Assembly: GCF_026339955.1 (NCBI RefSeq)
Contig: NZ_JAPEPW010000002.1
Coordinates: 2,294,001-2,358,000 of the forward strand
Reading direction: 5' to 3'
DNA from: Streptomyces sp. NBC_01549
Lineage (GTDB): Bacteria; Actinomycetota; Actinomycetes; Streptomycetales; Streptomycetaceae
DNA length: 64,000 nucleotides
In this document: in pieces, positions 1 to 8,936 of the stretch
Numbering within the stretch: the stretch's first letter is position 1
Layout of the letters: each line of letters opens with the position of its first letter
The notes under the pieces: model-generated
The model's input: only the letters and a program-made list of their open reading frames with translations
What the model was told of the DNA's origin: nothing
The model's database searches: none
Translations under genes and position numbers: made by a program

Positions 1-79
1 CGGCGGTGCGGTGGTCCGCGTACGGGTCGCCGCCTCCGTAGGGGTTCGCGTCACCGGTGAAGTGAGGAATCGCCGTCAC
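1..79 (-). CDS. alc: Allantoicase, N-terminal 26 codons (cut by window edge)
   Basis: Read from a GTG at 79 towards the window start, the protein begins VTAIPHFTGDANPYGGGDP, which I recognise as the start of actinobacterial allantoicase. Allantoicase hydrolyses allantoate to ureidoglycolate and urea, the step after allantoinase. Only about 26 residues are inside the window, so no catalytic residue can be checked. It lies 62 bp downstream of allantoinase on the same strand, so the two probably share a transcript from the allB promoter. The gap contains a GCGGGT hexamer repeated three times (about 112-133) and no obvious terminator. The ribosome site in front of the GTG is weak (AAAGG, rather distant), so the start is the best available rather than proven. 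Confidence 0.75.
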   Translation of the reverse strand, partial: MTAIPHFTGDANPYGGGDPYADHRTA

Positions 80-141
80 GTTGATCAGGTCTGCCTTTCG
101 AGGTCGGCCGCTGCGGGTGCGGGTGCGGGTGCGTTCGAGGA

Positions 142-1491
142 CTACGGGGTGCGCGTCAGGAGTTCGCCCCTGGGGGCGCCGAACTCGCCGTCGGCCACGA
201 TGCGCTCGCCCCGCAGCCAGGTGGACTTCACGACGCCGCTGAGCGTCCGGCCGGCGTAGGCCGTGACCCGGTTGCGGTGCTGCAGCGCGGCGGGGTCCAC
301 GGTGAAGGTCTCGTCGGGGGCGAGGACGGCGAAGTCGGCGTCACGGCCCACGGCGATGGCACCCTTGCGGGAGTCCAGGCCGACCAGTCGGGCCGTGCGC
401 GTGGACATCCAGCGGACCACGTCCTCCAGGTCGTGGCCGCGCCCCCGGGCCTCCGTCCAGACCGCCGACAGGCTCAGCTGGAGCCCGGAGATGCCACCCC
501 AGGCGGTCGCGAAGTCGTCGGTCTTCAGGTCGGCCGTGGACGGCGAGTGGTCGGTGACGACACAGTCGATCGTGCCGTCGGCCAGCGCCTGCCACAGCAG
601 GTCCTGGTTGGCGGCCTCGCGGATGGGGGGGCAGCACTTGAACTCGCTCGCCCCGTCCGGGACTTCCTCGGCCGTCAGGGTCAGGTAGTGGGGGCAGGTC
701 TCCACCGTGATCCGCACGCCCGCCCGCTTGGCCTCGGCGATGAGGGGCAGCGCGTCGGAGGACGACAGGTGCAGCACGTGCACACGCGCGTGGAGGCGTT
801 CGGCCTGCGCGATGAGGTGGGCGATGGCGGTGTCCTCGGCGTCGCGCGGGCGCGAGGCCAGGAAGTCGGCGTACTTCCGGCCGCCCTTCTGAGGGGCGGC
901 GGCGAGGTGGTGCGGGTCCTCGGCGTGCACGATGAGCAGACCGTCGAACGCGGCGATCTCGGCCAGGGACCGGGCCAGTCCCTCCTGGTCAAGCTCGGGG
1001 AACTCGTCCACGCCGGACGGCGACAGGAAGGCCTTGAAGCCGAAGACTCCCGCGTCGTGCAGCGGGCGCAGGTGCTTGACGTTGTCGGGGAGGGCACCGC
1101 CCCAGAAGCCGACGTCGATGTGCGCCTTGGAGCGGGCGACGTCCCGCTTCGTGCGGAGGTGGTCGACCGTGGTCGTCGGCGGGAGGGAGTTGAGCGGCAT
1201 GTCGACCAGGGTGGTGATGCCGCCGGCCGCGGCAGCGCGCGTCGCGGTCCAGAAGCCCTCCCACTCCGTGCGGCCGGGGTCGTTGACGTGCACGTGGGTG
1301 TCGACCAGGCCCGGCAGGAGGACGTCGTCACCGAAGTCCTCCAGACGGACGCCGGACGGCACCTCGGCGTCGTACGCGAGCACGGCCGTGATCCTGCCCG
1401 CGGCGACCGCGACCGTGGCGGCGCGCGTCCCTTCGGGAGTGATGACGCGCGTCGAGCGCAGCATCAGTTCGACCCATCCGACGTCGGACAC
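142..1491 (-). CDS. allB: Allantoinase
   Basis: Allantoinase opens the hydantoin ring of allantoin to give allantoate, in the cytoplasm, as a metal-dependent amidohydrolase. The 449-residue length fits the family. The metal-binding motif DTHVHVNDPGR is at about 64-74, a KAFLSPSG segment carrying the probable carboxylated lysine is near 165, and later HAEDPHH and TDHSPS segments supply further ligands. The start is a GTG with GAGAGGGG ahead of it; an internal ATG at 1464 is possible but has no good ribosome site. Allantoicase follows on the same strand and the IclR regulator is divergent, the usual Streptomyces arrangement. The divergent gap holds palindromes at 1539-1553, 1554-1570 and 1647-1682. 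Repression by AllR, relieved by a pathway intermediate, is therefore expected. Confidence 0.93.
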   Translation of the reverse strand: MSDVGWVELMLRSTRVITPEGTRAATVAVAAGRITAVLAYDAEVPSGVRLEDFGDDVLLPGLVDTHVHVNDPGRTEWEGFWTATRAAAAGGITTLVDMPLNSLPPTTTVDHLRTKRDVARSKAHIDVGFWGGALPDNVKHLRPLHDAGVFGFKAFLSPSGVDEFPELDQEGLARSLAEIAAFDGLLIVHAEDPHHLAAAPQKGGRKYADFLASRPRDAEDTAIAHLIAQAERLHARVHVLHLSSSDALPLIAEAKRAGVRITVETCPHYLTLTAEEVPDGASEFKCCPPIREAANQDLLWQALADGTIDCVVTDHSPSTADLKTDDFATAWGGISGLQLSLSAVWTEARGRGHDLEDVVRWMSTRTARLVGLDSRKGAIAVGRDADFAVLAPDETFTVDPAALQHRNRVTAYAGRTLSGVVKSTWLRGERIVADGEFGAPRGELLTRTP

Positions 1492-1538
1492 CCGGACCCC
1501 TCTCTCTGCCGCTGTCGAGTCCCGCTGCCGCTGTTAAC

Positions 1539-1553
1539 TTCCGCGTAACGGAA
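1539..1553. promoter_or_regulatory. Putative AllR operator, allB side
   Basis: Inverted repeat TTCCGCGTAACGGAA (TTCC-N7-GGAA), 48 bp before the allB start codon. The same 15-bp pattern occurs in front of allR, malate synthase, hyi and gcl in this window. It directly abuts a second palindrome at 1554-1570. Assignment to AllR rests on regulon membership, not on binding data. Confidence 0.65.
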
Positions 1554-1570
1554 TTCAACGTTCTGTTGAA
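1554..1570. promoter_or_regulatory. Palindrome TTCAAC-N5-GTTGAA upstream of allB
   Basis: Perfect 6-bp inverted repeat TTCAAC GTTCT GTTGAA, immediately next to the TTCC-N7-GGAA palindrome. Close copies occur in front of uraD (37243-37259) and, with end mismatches, in front of malate synthase (5641-5657). It may be the site of a second purine-responsive regulator or an extension of the AllR site. Confidence 0.45.
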
Positions 1571-1646
1571 GGAGTCTTCACTCAAGCCCTCACGCCGTCA
1601 AGGGCTCACCCCTCCACCCTGCCCCCGAATCCAGTCCTCTGGAGAT

Positions 1647-1682
1647 TTCCGTAAAACGGAATTAGAATTCCACGAAGCAGAA
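1647..1682. promoter_or_regulatory. Paired putative AllR operators, allR side
   Basis: A strong site TTCCGTAAAACGGAA (1647-1661) is followed 21 bp later by a weaker site TTCCACGAAGCAGAA (1668-1682). The same strong/weak pairing with 21-bp spacing is seen at malate synthase, hyi and gcl. The location, about 80 bp before the allR start, suits autoregulation and control of the divergent allB promoter. Confidence 0.65.
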
Positions 1683-1762
1683 CTTAACTATGTACCCCCA
1701 AGGAGTCAACCAACAGCCGGGTAGGCTGCATCACTGCCTGTCAGTCGTGAAAGGACCGCGCC

Positions 1763-2566
1763 GTGCCTGCGTCCAGCGCCAGCACCACCGACGCCGCCAA
1801 GTCATCCGCCCCGAGCGGTGGTGTCCAGTCCCTCGAGCGCGCCTTCGACCTGCTCGAGCGCATGGCCGACGCCGGTGGGGAGGTCGGCCTGAGTGAGCTC
1901 TCCGTGAGCAGCGGGCTGCCCCTGCCCACCATCCACCGCCTCATGCGCACGCTGGTGGTCTGTGGTTACGTACGCCAGCAGCCGAACCGCCGCTACGCGC
2001 TCGGCCCCCGGTTGATCCGCCTGGGCGAGTCCGCCTCCCGGCTGCTCGGCACCTGGGCACGCCCCTACCTCGCCCGCCTGGTCGAGGAGACCGGCGAGAC
2101 CGCGAACATGGCGCTGCTCGACGGGGACGAGATCGTCTACGTGGCCCAGGTGCCCTCCAAGCACTCGATGCGCATGTTCACCGAGGTGGGCCGCCGGGTG
2201 CTGCCGCACTCCACAGGCGTGGGCAAGGCCCTGCTCGCGAACACCCCGGCGGACGAGGTGCGCGCGCTGCTCGCCCGTACCGGCATGCCCGCCGCGACGG
2301 AGAAGACGATCACCACGCCGGACGGCTTCCTCACCGCGCTGGAGGAGGTGCGCCGGCTCGGCTACGCGGTCGACGACAACGAGCAGGAGATCGGCGTGCG
2401 CTGCCTCGCCGTCTCGGTCCCCGACTCCCCCACGGCCGCCGCCATCTCGATCTCCGGCCCCGCGGGCCGGGTCACGGACGCGGCCACGGAGAAGATCGTG
2501 CCCGTGCTCCAGCAGGTCGCGGTGGAGCTGTCGGAGGCACTGGCCAGCTCGAGCCCGGGGGCCTGA
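1763..2566 (+). CDS. allR: IclR-family transcriptional repressor of allantoin genes
   Basis: This 267-residue protein has an IclR winged helix at about 20-82 (SLERAFDLLERMAD through PTIHRLMRTL) and the C-terminal IclR effector domain from about 95, with the family-typical HSTGVGKALLA segment and a cysteine near 215 in the ligand pocket. It is divergent from allB and allantoicase, the position of AllR, which is described in S. coelicolor as a repressor of allantoin utilisation and glyoxylate genes. GTG at 1763 is the start; it follows GAAAGGACCGC and gives an N-terminus of ordinary length. The paired palindromes at 1647-1682 suggest autoregulation. The TTCC-N7-GGAA sites elsewhere in the window would be its targets. 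Family membership is clear; the AllR assignment comes from gene context. Confidence 0.88.
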   Translation: MPASSASTTDAAKSSAPSGGVQSLERAFDLLERMADAGGEVGLSELSVSSGLPLPTIHRLMRTLVVCGYVRQQPNRRYALGPRLIRLGESASRLLGTWARPYLARLVEETGETANMALLDGDEIVYVAQVPSKHSMRMFTEVGRRVLPHSTGVGKALLANTPADEVRALLARTGMPAATEKTITTPDGFLTALEEVRRLGYAVDDNEQEIGVRCLAVSVPDSPTAAAISISGPAGRVTDAATEKIVPVLQQVAVELSEALASSSPGA

Positions 2567-2586
2567 CCGGAGCGCGCCCCGGGGCA

Positions 2587-2841
2587 TCAGGACTCACCCC
2601 GGCGCGGCACCGCGAGCCCCCCATCGGCGCGGGCGGCGGAGCGCCTCGCGACCAGTCTGCGCACCCGCTCCCGCACGGGCACCCCCGGCATCCGCTCCTC
2701 CTGGCGCCGCTGCATCTCCCGCTCCCCACGATCGGTGAGGCAGCGGTCGCTTCCCTCGCCGCTGATGCTTCCCTCGCCGCTGATACTCCCCTTCTCGCTG
2801 ATGCTCCCCTTCTCGCAGACGTCTCCGGCGTCGATCGACAT
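2587..2841 (-). CDS. Small hypothetical protein with a tandem repeat
   Basis: An 84-residue reading frame starts at ATG 2841 (MSIDAGDVCEKGSIS) and ends at 2587, convergent with allR and divergent from the MocR regulator. Residues about 10-31 are four near-identical hexapeptides of the type (E/G)(K/E)GSIS, from an imperfect 18-base DNA repeat at about 2752-2812. The rest is basic and arginine-rich with no recognised domain. The palindromes at 2861-2875 and 2910-2933 sit in the shared promoter region, so it may be co-regulated with the MocR gene. I do not recognise a family, and a non-coding explanation is possible. Confidence 0.45.
   Translation of the reverse strand: MSIDAGDVCEKGSISEKGSISGEGSISGEGSDRCLTDRGEREMQRRQEERMPGVPVRERVRRLVARRSAARADGGLAVPRRGES
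2752..2812. repeat. Imperfect 18-base tandem repeat
   Basis: About 3.4 copies of a unit like GCTGATGCTTCCCTCGCC. It lies inside the small reverse-strand reading frame and encodes its GSIS hexapeptide repeats. Confidence 0.7.
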
Positions 2842-2860
2842 CGCTCCGCTCCCCTTCCCA

Positions 2861-2933
2861 GGCCAATACGGTTGGACGATTTCCCCTGGTCCCCGGAGTC
2901 TGTAGGCTGATTGGCCTGCCCTACAGGGCCAAT
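2861..2933. promoter_or_regulatory. Putative MocR-type operators
   Basis: The gap between the small reverse gene and the MocR regulator has an inverted repeat ATTGGCC-N10-GGCCAAT at 2910-2933 and another partial one, GGCCAATACGGTTGG, at 2861-2875. The same ATTGGCC word recurs three times within 73 bp just ahead of the regulator start. Autoregulation through these words is likely, since MocR/GabR proteins usually bind repeats next to their own gene. Confidence 0.5.
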
Positions 2934-2947
2934 GCGAGGGAGTTGGC

Positions 2948-4423
2948 ATGGTGAACGGATCGGTGGTCCATGGAATGGACAGGACGCTGGGAAGCCGGCA
3001 GCTCGCCGCGCTGCTGTCCGCCGTGCCGCACGCCGACGGCCGTCCCGGGTATCGCGCGCTGGCCGACGGCGTACGCAGGCTGCTCCTCGACGGCCGGATC
3101 GCGCTGCACGTCCGGCTGCCCGCCGAGCGCGAGCTGGCCTCGGCGCTCACGGTCAGCAGGGCCACCGTGACAGCGGCGTACGACCTGCTGCGGGAGGACG
3201 GGTTCGCGCGGAGCCGACGGGGTGCGGGGACGTGGACGGAACTGCCCGCCGGCCACCGCCCGGCCAATGTGGCCTCCTTCCTGGCCGACGAAGGCGTGAT
3301 CGACCTGGCGATCGCCGCGCCCGGCGCGCCCGAGCCGGAGCTCGCCGCGGCCTTCGCGGAGGCGGGCGTCCTGCTGGCCGGGCGGGCCTCGACACCCGGC
3401 TATCACCCCTACGGGATCCCTGAGTTGAGGGCCGCCGTCGCCGAGCGGTTCACCCGGCGCGGGCTGCCGACGCTGCCGGACCAGATCCTCATCACGAACG
3501 GGGCCCAGCAGGCCCTCTCGCTCACGCTCGGGCTGCTCGGACGGCCCGGTGACCGGATCCTGGTCGAGAACCCCTCTTATCCGAACGCGCTCGACGCGAT
3601 GCGCCGCGCCGGACTGCGCACCGCTCCCGTTCCCGTCACGGCGGAGGGCTGGGACCCGGGGCTGATCGACTGCGCACTGCGGCAGACGGCGCCCCGCCTC
3701 GCGTATCTGATCCCCGACTTCCACAATCCGACGGGGCATCTGATGCCGCCCGAACAGCGCCTGGCCGTAATGGAGTCGGCGCGCGCGACCGGCACCTGGC
3801 TGGTGATCGACGAGACGATGACGGACATCGCGCTGGATGTGCCCGGGGCCCCGCCGTTCGCCTCGCTCGCGCCGCGCGGGATGGGCGAACAGGTCGTGAC
3901 CGTGGGGTCGTTGAGCAAGACGCACTGGGGAGGGCTGCGCCTCGGCTGGGTGCGGGCGGGATCCCGGCTGATCACGGAGCTGGCGACCGCGCGGGTGCCC
4001 GCGGACATGGGCGGTTCGGTCCTGGACCAGCTGGTCGCGCTCGGGCTGCTGGCGCGCACGGACGAGGTGCTGCGCGAGCGGCTGCCGCGACTGCGCGCCC
4101 AGCGGGACGCGCTCGCAGACTCACTGGCCCGTCATCTCCCCGACTGGCGCTGGCAGTTGCCGCCCGGCGGGCTGACGCTGTGGATCGACCTGGGCCGCCC
4201 GATCGCCTCGTCGCTGGCCCGCGCGGCTCTGGCGCAGGGCCTGCGCATCGAGGGCGGTTCCCGGTTCGGCGCCGACCCGGGCACCCATGAACACCGGCTG
4301 CGCTTCCCGTACACCCTGCCGTCCGAGGTGCTCGATGAGGCCGTACGCCGGCTCACGACCGCCCTGGACAGCGGGCTCAACGCGGCCAAGGCGGAGGCGG
4401 CCCGCCCGCATTGGGTGGCGTGA
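2948..4423 (+). CDS. MocR-type regulator (GntR helix-turn-helix fused to aminotransferase fold)
   Basis: The 491-residue protein joins a GntR winged helix (about 25-95; RLPAERELASALTVSRATVTAAY) to a fold-type I aminotransferase domain (about 130-475). The aminotransferase part keeps the PLP features: YHPYGIPELRAAVAERFTRRG, DFHNPTGH, and SLSKT with the Schiff-base lysine near 323. This is the MocR/GabR class, in which PLP or an amino-acid adduct acts as the signal. GAGGGAG precedes ATG 2948. Target genes cannot be read from the neighbourhood: a small divergent gene and a DUF5955-like gene flank it, and no vitamin B6 or GABA gene is adjacent. Probable self-regulation through the ATTGGCC repeats in its promoter. 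Confidence 0.85.
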   Translation: MVNGSVVHGMDRTLGSRQLAALLSAVPHADGRPGYRALADGVRRLLLDGRIALHVRLPAERELASALTVSRATVTAAYDLLREDGFARSRRGAGTWTELPAGHRPANVASFLADEGVIDLAIAAPGAPEPELAAAFAEAGVLLAGRASTPGYHPYGIPELRAAVAERFTRRGLPTLPDQILITNGAQQALSLTLGLLGRPGDRILVENPSYPNALDAMRRAGLRTAPVPVTAEGWDPGLIDCALRQTAPRLAYLIPDFHNPTGHLMPPEQRLAVMESARATGTWLVIDETMTDIALDVPGAPPFASLAPRGMGEQVVTVGSLSKTHWGGLRLGWVRAGSRLITELATARVPADMGGSVLDQLVALGLLARTDEVLRERLPRLRAQRDALADSLARHLPDWRWQLPPGGLTLWIDLGRPIASSLARAALAQGLRIEGGSRFGADPGTHEHRLRFPYTLPSEVLDEAVRRLTTALDSGLNAAKAEAARPHWVA

Positions 4424-4465
4424 GCGGCGCTCCGGAGACACACCCCCGCGAAGGCTCCAGCCCCC

Positions 4466-4756
4466 TCAGCGGCGCCGGGGCGGCTCCCCGAACAGCTCCA
4501 CCGCGCTGCGTACGTCCGCGAGGCCGGTCGACAGCGCGCTGACCGAGCCGATCGCGCCCGCGATCAGCAGCAGGGAGCGGCGCAGCCGGGGGATCTCGGG
4601 CATACCGCTGAGAGCCATCGCGGCGAGGGCCGCGAGCTCGTCCTCGGCGATCCCCCGGTCGGGGAACTCGGCCGGATGTGTGGCGAGTTCACGGCGCAGC
4701 CGGGAGACGGCGGTCCGTAGTTCCGCCACCCTCGGATCCTCGTCGCTGCCGGTCAC
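4466..4756 (-). CDS. DUF5955-like small protein
   Basis: A 96-residue frame begins at GTG 4756 (VTGSDEDPRVAELRTAVSR). It has a charged helical first half and a hydrophobic stretch at about 57-80 (LRRSLLLIAGAIGSVSALSTGLADV) that could be one membrane helix or a buried helix. I recognise it as resembling the Streptomyces DUF5955 family, whose function is unknown. The frame stays open upstream to about 5143, but that extension is arginine/proline-rich and lies under the next gene, so I chose the short start. It is convergent with the MocR gene and divergent from the nucleotidyltransferase. Confidence 0.6.
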   Translation of the reverse strand: MTGSDEDPRVAELRTAVSRLRRELATHPAEFPDRGIAEDELAALAAMALSGMPEIPRLRRSLLLIAGAIGSVSALSTGLADVRSAVELFGEPPRRR

Positions 4757-4992
4757 TGGCCTCTGCCCCAAGCTCCGCAACACAGCTCGCCCCCTCGCAC
4801 GTCCTTGTGCGCACGCCCTTCGCCTGTCTGTCCCGGACCCCATGGCGATGGTCGGGCGCCGGGGGACGCGGGCCAGTAAACGCCACCCGATGCGGCGGCG
4901 CCACCGGGTGGACCGAAATTCAGCCCCACGAAACCGTGCCGTCGGCGCCGGGTCAGGTATGCAGGAGGTATGACCGACAGGGAAGACGGCGT

Positions 4993-5592
4993 ATGACGCA
5001 CAGAGAAGACCAGGTGGCCGGGCTGCTCCTCGCGGCCGGCGGGGGGCGACGGCTCGGTGGGCGGCCCAAGGCGCTGCTCGAACACCGGGGGCGTCCCCTG
5101 GTGGAGTACGCGGTGGGGGTGCTGCGCGCGGCCGGGTGCTCACGCGTCCACGTGGTGCTGGGGGCGCGCGCCGACGCCGTCCGGGAGCGGGCGCGGCTCG
5201 ACGGGTGTGTGCTCGTGGACAACCCGGAGTGGGAGCGCGGCATGGGCTCGTCGCTGCGGGCCGGGCTCGGCTCGCTCGCCGGCACGGGCGCGCGGGCGGT
5301 GCTGGTCTCGCTCGTCGACCAGCCCGGCATCGGGCCGCGGGCGGTCGCCCGGGTGCTCGCCGCCTACCGGGACGACACCTCGCTGGCCTCGGCCGCGTAC
5401 GACGGCGTGCGCGGCCATCCCGTCCTCTTCGGCGCCGCCCACTGGGCCGCTGTCGCGGCGAGTGCGACCGGTGACCGGGGGGCGCGCGCCTATCTGAAGG
5501 AGCACGAGGCGGCGATCACGCTCGTCGAGTGCGGCGACGTGGCGCGGCCGTACGACATCGACACGGAGGACGATCTGGGACACCTTGAGTGA
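4993..5592 (+). CDS. MobA-like NTP transferase (MocA / molybdenum cofactor cytidylyltransferase type)
   Basis: A 199-residue nucleotidyltransferase with the N-terminal signature LLLAAGGGRRLGGRPKALL (about 12-30), a magnesium-binding VSLVDQPG near 110 and a GHPVLF segment typical of MocA/MobA-like enzymes. Such enzymes transfer CMP or GMP to the molybdopterin cofactor. MocA-type members serve xanthine dehydrogenase, which would supply urate to the purine pathway encoded here; that link is inference. Molybdenum genes are not adjacent, and a role in another nucleotide-sugar pathway is possible but less likely for this short form. ATG 4993 follows GACAGGGAAGACG, a modest ribosome site. It lies between the DUF5955-like gene and malate synthase, with its own probable promoter. 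Confidence 0.75.
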   Translation: MTHREDQVAGLLLAAGGGRRLGGRPKALLEHRGRPLVEYAVGVLRAAGCSRVHVVLGARADAVRERARLDGCVLVDNPEWERGMGSSLRAGLGSLAGTGARAVLVSLVDQPGIGPRAVARVLAAYRDDTSLASAAYDGVRGHPVLFGAAHWAAVAASATGDRGARAYLKEHEAAITLVECGDVARPYDIDTEDDLGHLE

Positions 5593-5640
5593 GCGGCGTG
5601 GCACTGAGCGCCAGCTTGCCTCGACCTGGAGAATCTCGAC

Positions 5641-5657
5641 ATCAACAAACCATTGAA
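5641..5657. promoter_or_regulatory. Degenerate TTCAAC-type palindrome upstream of malate synthase
   Basis: ATCAAC AAACC ATTGAA matches the TTCAAC-N5-GTTGAA pattern of 1554-1570 except at two outer or inner positions. It directly precedes the AllR-type pair at 5659-5694, mirroring the allB promoter where the two motif types also touch. Confidence 0.35.
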
Positions 5658-5658
5658 C

Positions 5659-5694
5659 TTCCACCATGAGGAAACTACTATCCACAGTTCAGAA
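5659..5694. promoter_or_regulatory. Paired putative AllR operators, malate synthase
   Basis: TTCCACCATGAGGAA (5659-5673) and the weaker ATCCACAGTTCAGAA (5680-5694) are spaced 21 bp apart, about 90 bp before the malate synthase start. This matches the paired arrangement at allR, hyi and gcl and supports control of glyoxylate use by the allantoin regulator. Confidence 0.6.
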
Positions 5695-5779
5695 GCGCCG
5701 GGCTGCTCCCCAGGCGCCGATCGCCCTACCCGGGTCGCCTGGCACCCGGTGCCACGCTCGCTGAAGGAAGTGACAGCTC

Positions 5780-7414
<1,635 letters not shown>

Positions 7415-7427
7415 CCTCCGAGACGGC

Positions 7428-7703
7428 TCACTTGTCCGAGTGGCCCAGGGACCTTCCCGGGGCCACTCGGTCGCGTACGAGCTTCTTCACGGCCGTCGGT
7501 TCCGGGAAGCCCTGCTCGCGCCGGTCCCAGACCACCTCGTCGTTCACGCGGACGACGAAGACGCCGCCGGTGCCGGGCTTCAGGGACAGCTCGGTGAGTT
7601 CCGTCTCGAAGGTGGTAAGCAGCTCCTGGGCCAGCCAGGCCGCGCGGGGCAGCCAGCGGCACTGGGTGCAGTATTCGATCTGGACCCGCTGGGCGTCTGT
7701 CAT
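7428..7703 (-). CDS. SelT/SelW/SelH (Rdx)-family redox protein
   Basis: This 91-residue protein has the thioredoxin-like CxxC motif YCTQC at 11-15 and the Rdx-family ending GGVFVVRVNDEVVWDRREQGFPEP, with the final variable helix TAVKKLVRDRV. These are cysteine homologues of selenoprotein W. They are assumed to be cytosolic thiol-disulphide proteins, with no fixed substrate known. Its ATG overlaps the stop of the HipA-like kinase gene by 4 bases (ATGA), so the two are translationally coupled. It ends 13 bp from malate synthase, and an 11-bp stem within its 3' end (7436-7470) may stop both transcripts. Confidence 0.82.
   Translation of the reverse strand: MTDAQRVQIEYCTQCRWLPRAAWLAQELLTTFETELTELSLKPGTGGVFVVRVNDEVVWDRREQGFPEPTAVKKLVRDRVAPGRSLGHSDK
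7436..7470. terminator. Bidirectional hairpin between malate synthase and the SelW-like gene
   Basis: Perfect 11-bp stem, CCGAGTGGCCC at 7436-7446 and GGGCCACTCGG at 7460-7470, with a 13-base loop. It lies in the last codons of the SelW-like gene and just after the malate synthase stop. No U-tract is present, as is common for Streptomyces terminators. Confidence 0.5.
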
Positions 7704-8614
7704 CCGAGGTGCACCGACCAATCCTGTTCCGCCGCCGGTTTGCCGTGCAGGTCGGGTACCCGCTTGAGCCAGTTCGGGCGGCCCTGCTGGGTTTTCGCCG
7801 CGCGGTCCGCGTCCTCGGCGGCAAGCTGCTCGCGGCTCGGGAAGTCCGTGGGGAGCCAGGCCGCGGACGCCTTCACACGGGCGAGGAGATAGCGGACGTA
7901 CGCCTCGCGCGCCTCGTCCGGGGTCGCGAACCCGGGTTCCTCCGCGAGCCAGGCGTCCGGCACCTCGGCGAGGACCTCGCGCAGCAGCTCCTCCGTCACC
8001 TTGGGCGCGAGCTCGGCGTCGGCGGCGCGGGTGCCCGGGGCGTAGCCGCCGAGGGCGTGGCGGCGGAAGTCGTACGCCTTCTCCGGGGCCGAGGCGTCCC
8101 AGCGGTGGTGGAAGACGAGGGCCGCGCCGTGGTCGATCAGCCACAGCCGCGGGGGCGCGATGCCGAGGGTGGGCCAGATCATCAGGTTCGAGCTGTGCAC
8201 CGTGCGGTCCACATTGACCGTCAGGGCGTCCAGCCAGATCACCTTGCCCGCCTCCAGCGGGTCGACGGGGAACGTCTTGGCGATCTCCGGGGTGAAGTCC
8301 CTGGCGCCCGGCAGAAAGTCCATGCCCAGGTTGACGCCGGCGCTGGCGCGCAGCAGGTCCTGGACCTCCTGGTGCGGCTCGTGCTCGGCGACGGCCGGGT
8401 CGAAGTGGACGAGGACCAGCTCGGGGAAGCGCAGCCCGAGGGCGCGCGCCAGCTCACCGACGATCACCTCGGCGACCAGCGCCTTGCGGCCCTGCGCGGA
8501 GCCCGTGAACTTCACGACGTACGTCCCGAGGTCGTCGGCCTCGACAAGACCCGGCAACGAGCCGCCCTCGTGCAGGGGGGCAATATAGCGGGTTGCAGTG
8601 ACCTCAGTTAGCAC
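7700..8614 (-). CDS. HipA-like kinase-domain protein
   Basis: A 304-residue protein starts at GTG 8614 with MLTEVTATRYIAPLHEGGSLPG, followed by GTYVVKFTGSAQGRKALVAEVI (ATP-binding lysine near 35), WLDALTVNVDRTVHSSNLMI (catalytic-loop-like) and LWLIDHGAALVFHH (metal-binding DHG). These match the short actinobacterial proteins annotated as HipA-family kinases. They have the kinase core but lack the N-terminal extension of true HipA toxins, and no HipB antitoxin gene is adjacent. The stop overlaps the start of the SelW-like gene, which makes a two-gene unit. Substrate unknown. The integrase relic ends at its start codon, so its promoter region may have been replaced. Confidence 0.75.
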   Translation of the reverse strand: MLTEVTATRYIAPLHEGGSLPGLVEADDLGTYVVKFTGSAQGRKALVAEVIVGELARALGLRFPELVLVHFDPAVAEHEPHQEVQDLLRASAGVNLGMDFLPGARDFTPEIAKTFPVDPLEAGKVIWLDALTVNVDRTVHSSNLMIWPTLGIAPPRLWLIDHGAALVFHHRWDASAPEKAYDFRRHALGGYAPGTRAADAELAPKVTEELLREVLAEVPDAWLAEEPGFATPDEAREAYVRYLLARVKASAAWLPTDFPSREQLAAEDADRAAKTQQGRPNWLKRVPDLHGKPAAEQDWSVHLG

Positions 8615-8865
8615 TTTCCCAGGCCACCCGACTCTCTAGCCTTACATTCCACGATCCACTCCAGCCGCCGATCTCCCCGCCCTCCGGGCATCCCGTCAAT
8701 GACGGTACGCCCCTTGCTCCCGGCCTCCGGCATGAAGTGAGCATAGTAACCGAGCGTTACCGCTGGTTTCTTCCGCTCGATGCAGCGGTGCTGTTCGCAG
8801 TCGGCGACGAGCGTCTGCACATCAGTTGTGGCACCGCACAGACCCCGGAACGCGGCCCAGTTCAC
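8608..8865 (-). pseudogene. Relic containing a tyrosine integrase C-terminal fragment
   Basis: The reverse-strand frame from 8865 contains, at 8686-8759, the stretch TLGYYAHFMPEAGSKGRTVID. It aligns with TLDFYAHFMPEAGGKGRGAID at the C-terminus of the intact integrase at 58798-60033, including the catalytic tyrosine. The DNA is also similar over this stretch. The preceding residues (MNWAAFRGLCGATTDVQTL) and the tail do not match the integrase, so the frame is a patchwork remnant. It suggests that an element related to the one at 58.6 kb was once integrated next to the HipA-like gene. It abuts the accessory block of secreted enzymes. Confidence 0.55.
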
Positions 8866-8882
8866 GACGGCCTGGAACCAGG

Positions 8883-8926
8883 CCCGCCCCCGGGGGCCGC
8901 GGCGCGCGGCTCCACCCGGGGGCGGG
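8883..8926 (-). terminator. Hairpin downstream of the subtilase gene
   Basis: A 12-bp perfect stem, CCCGCCCCCGGG (8883-8894) with CCCGGGGGCGGG (8915-8926), starts about 10 bases after the subtilase stop. Confidence 0.6.
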
Positions 8927-8936
8927 TTGGGGGTGG

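Noticed and set aside
277..1548. Long plus-strand frame opposite allantoinase (423 codons)
   Set aside because: It is the GC-bias shadow of allB: Gly/Arg/Val-rich, no ribosome site, no family resemblance.
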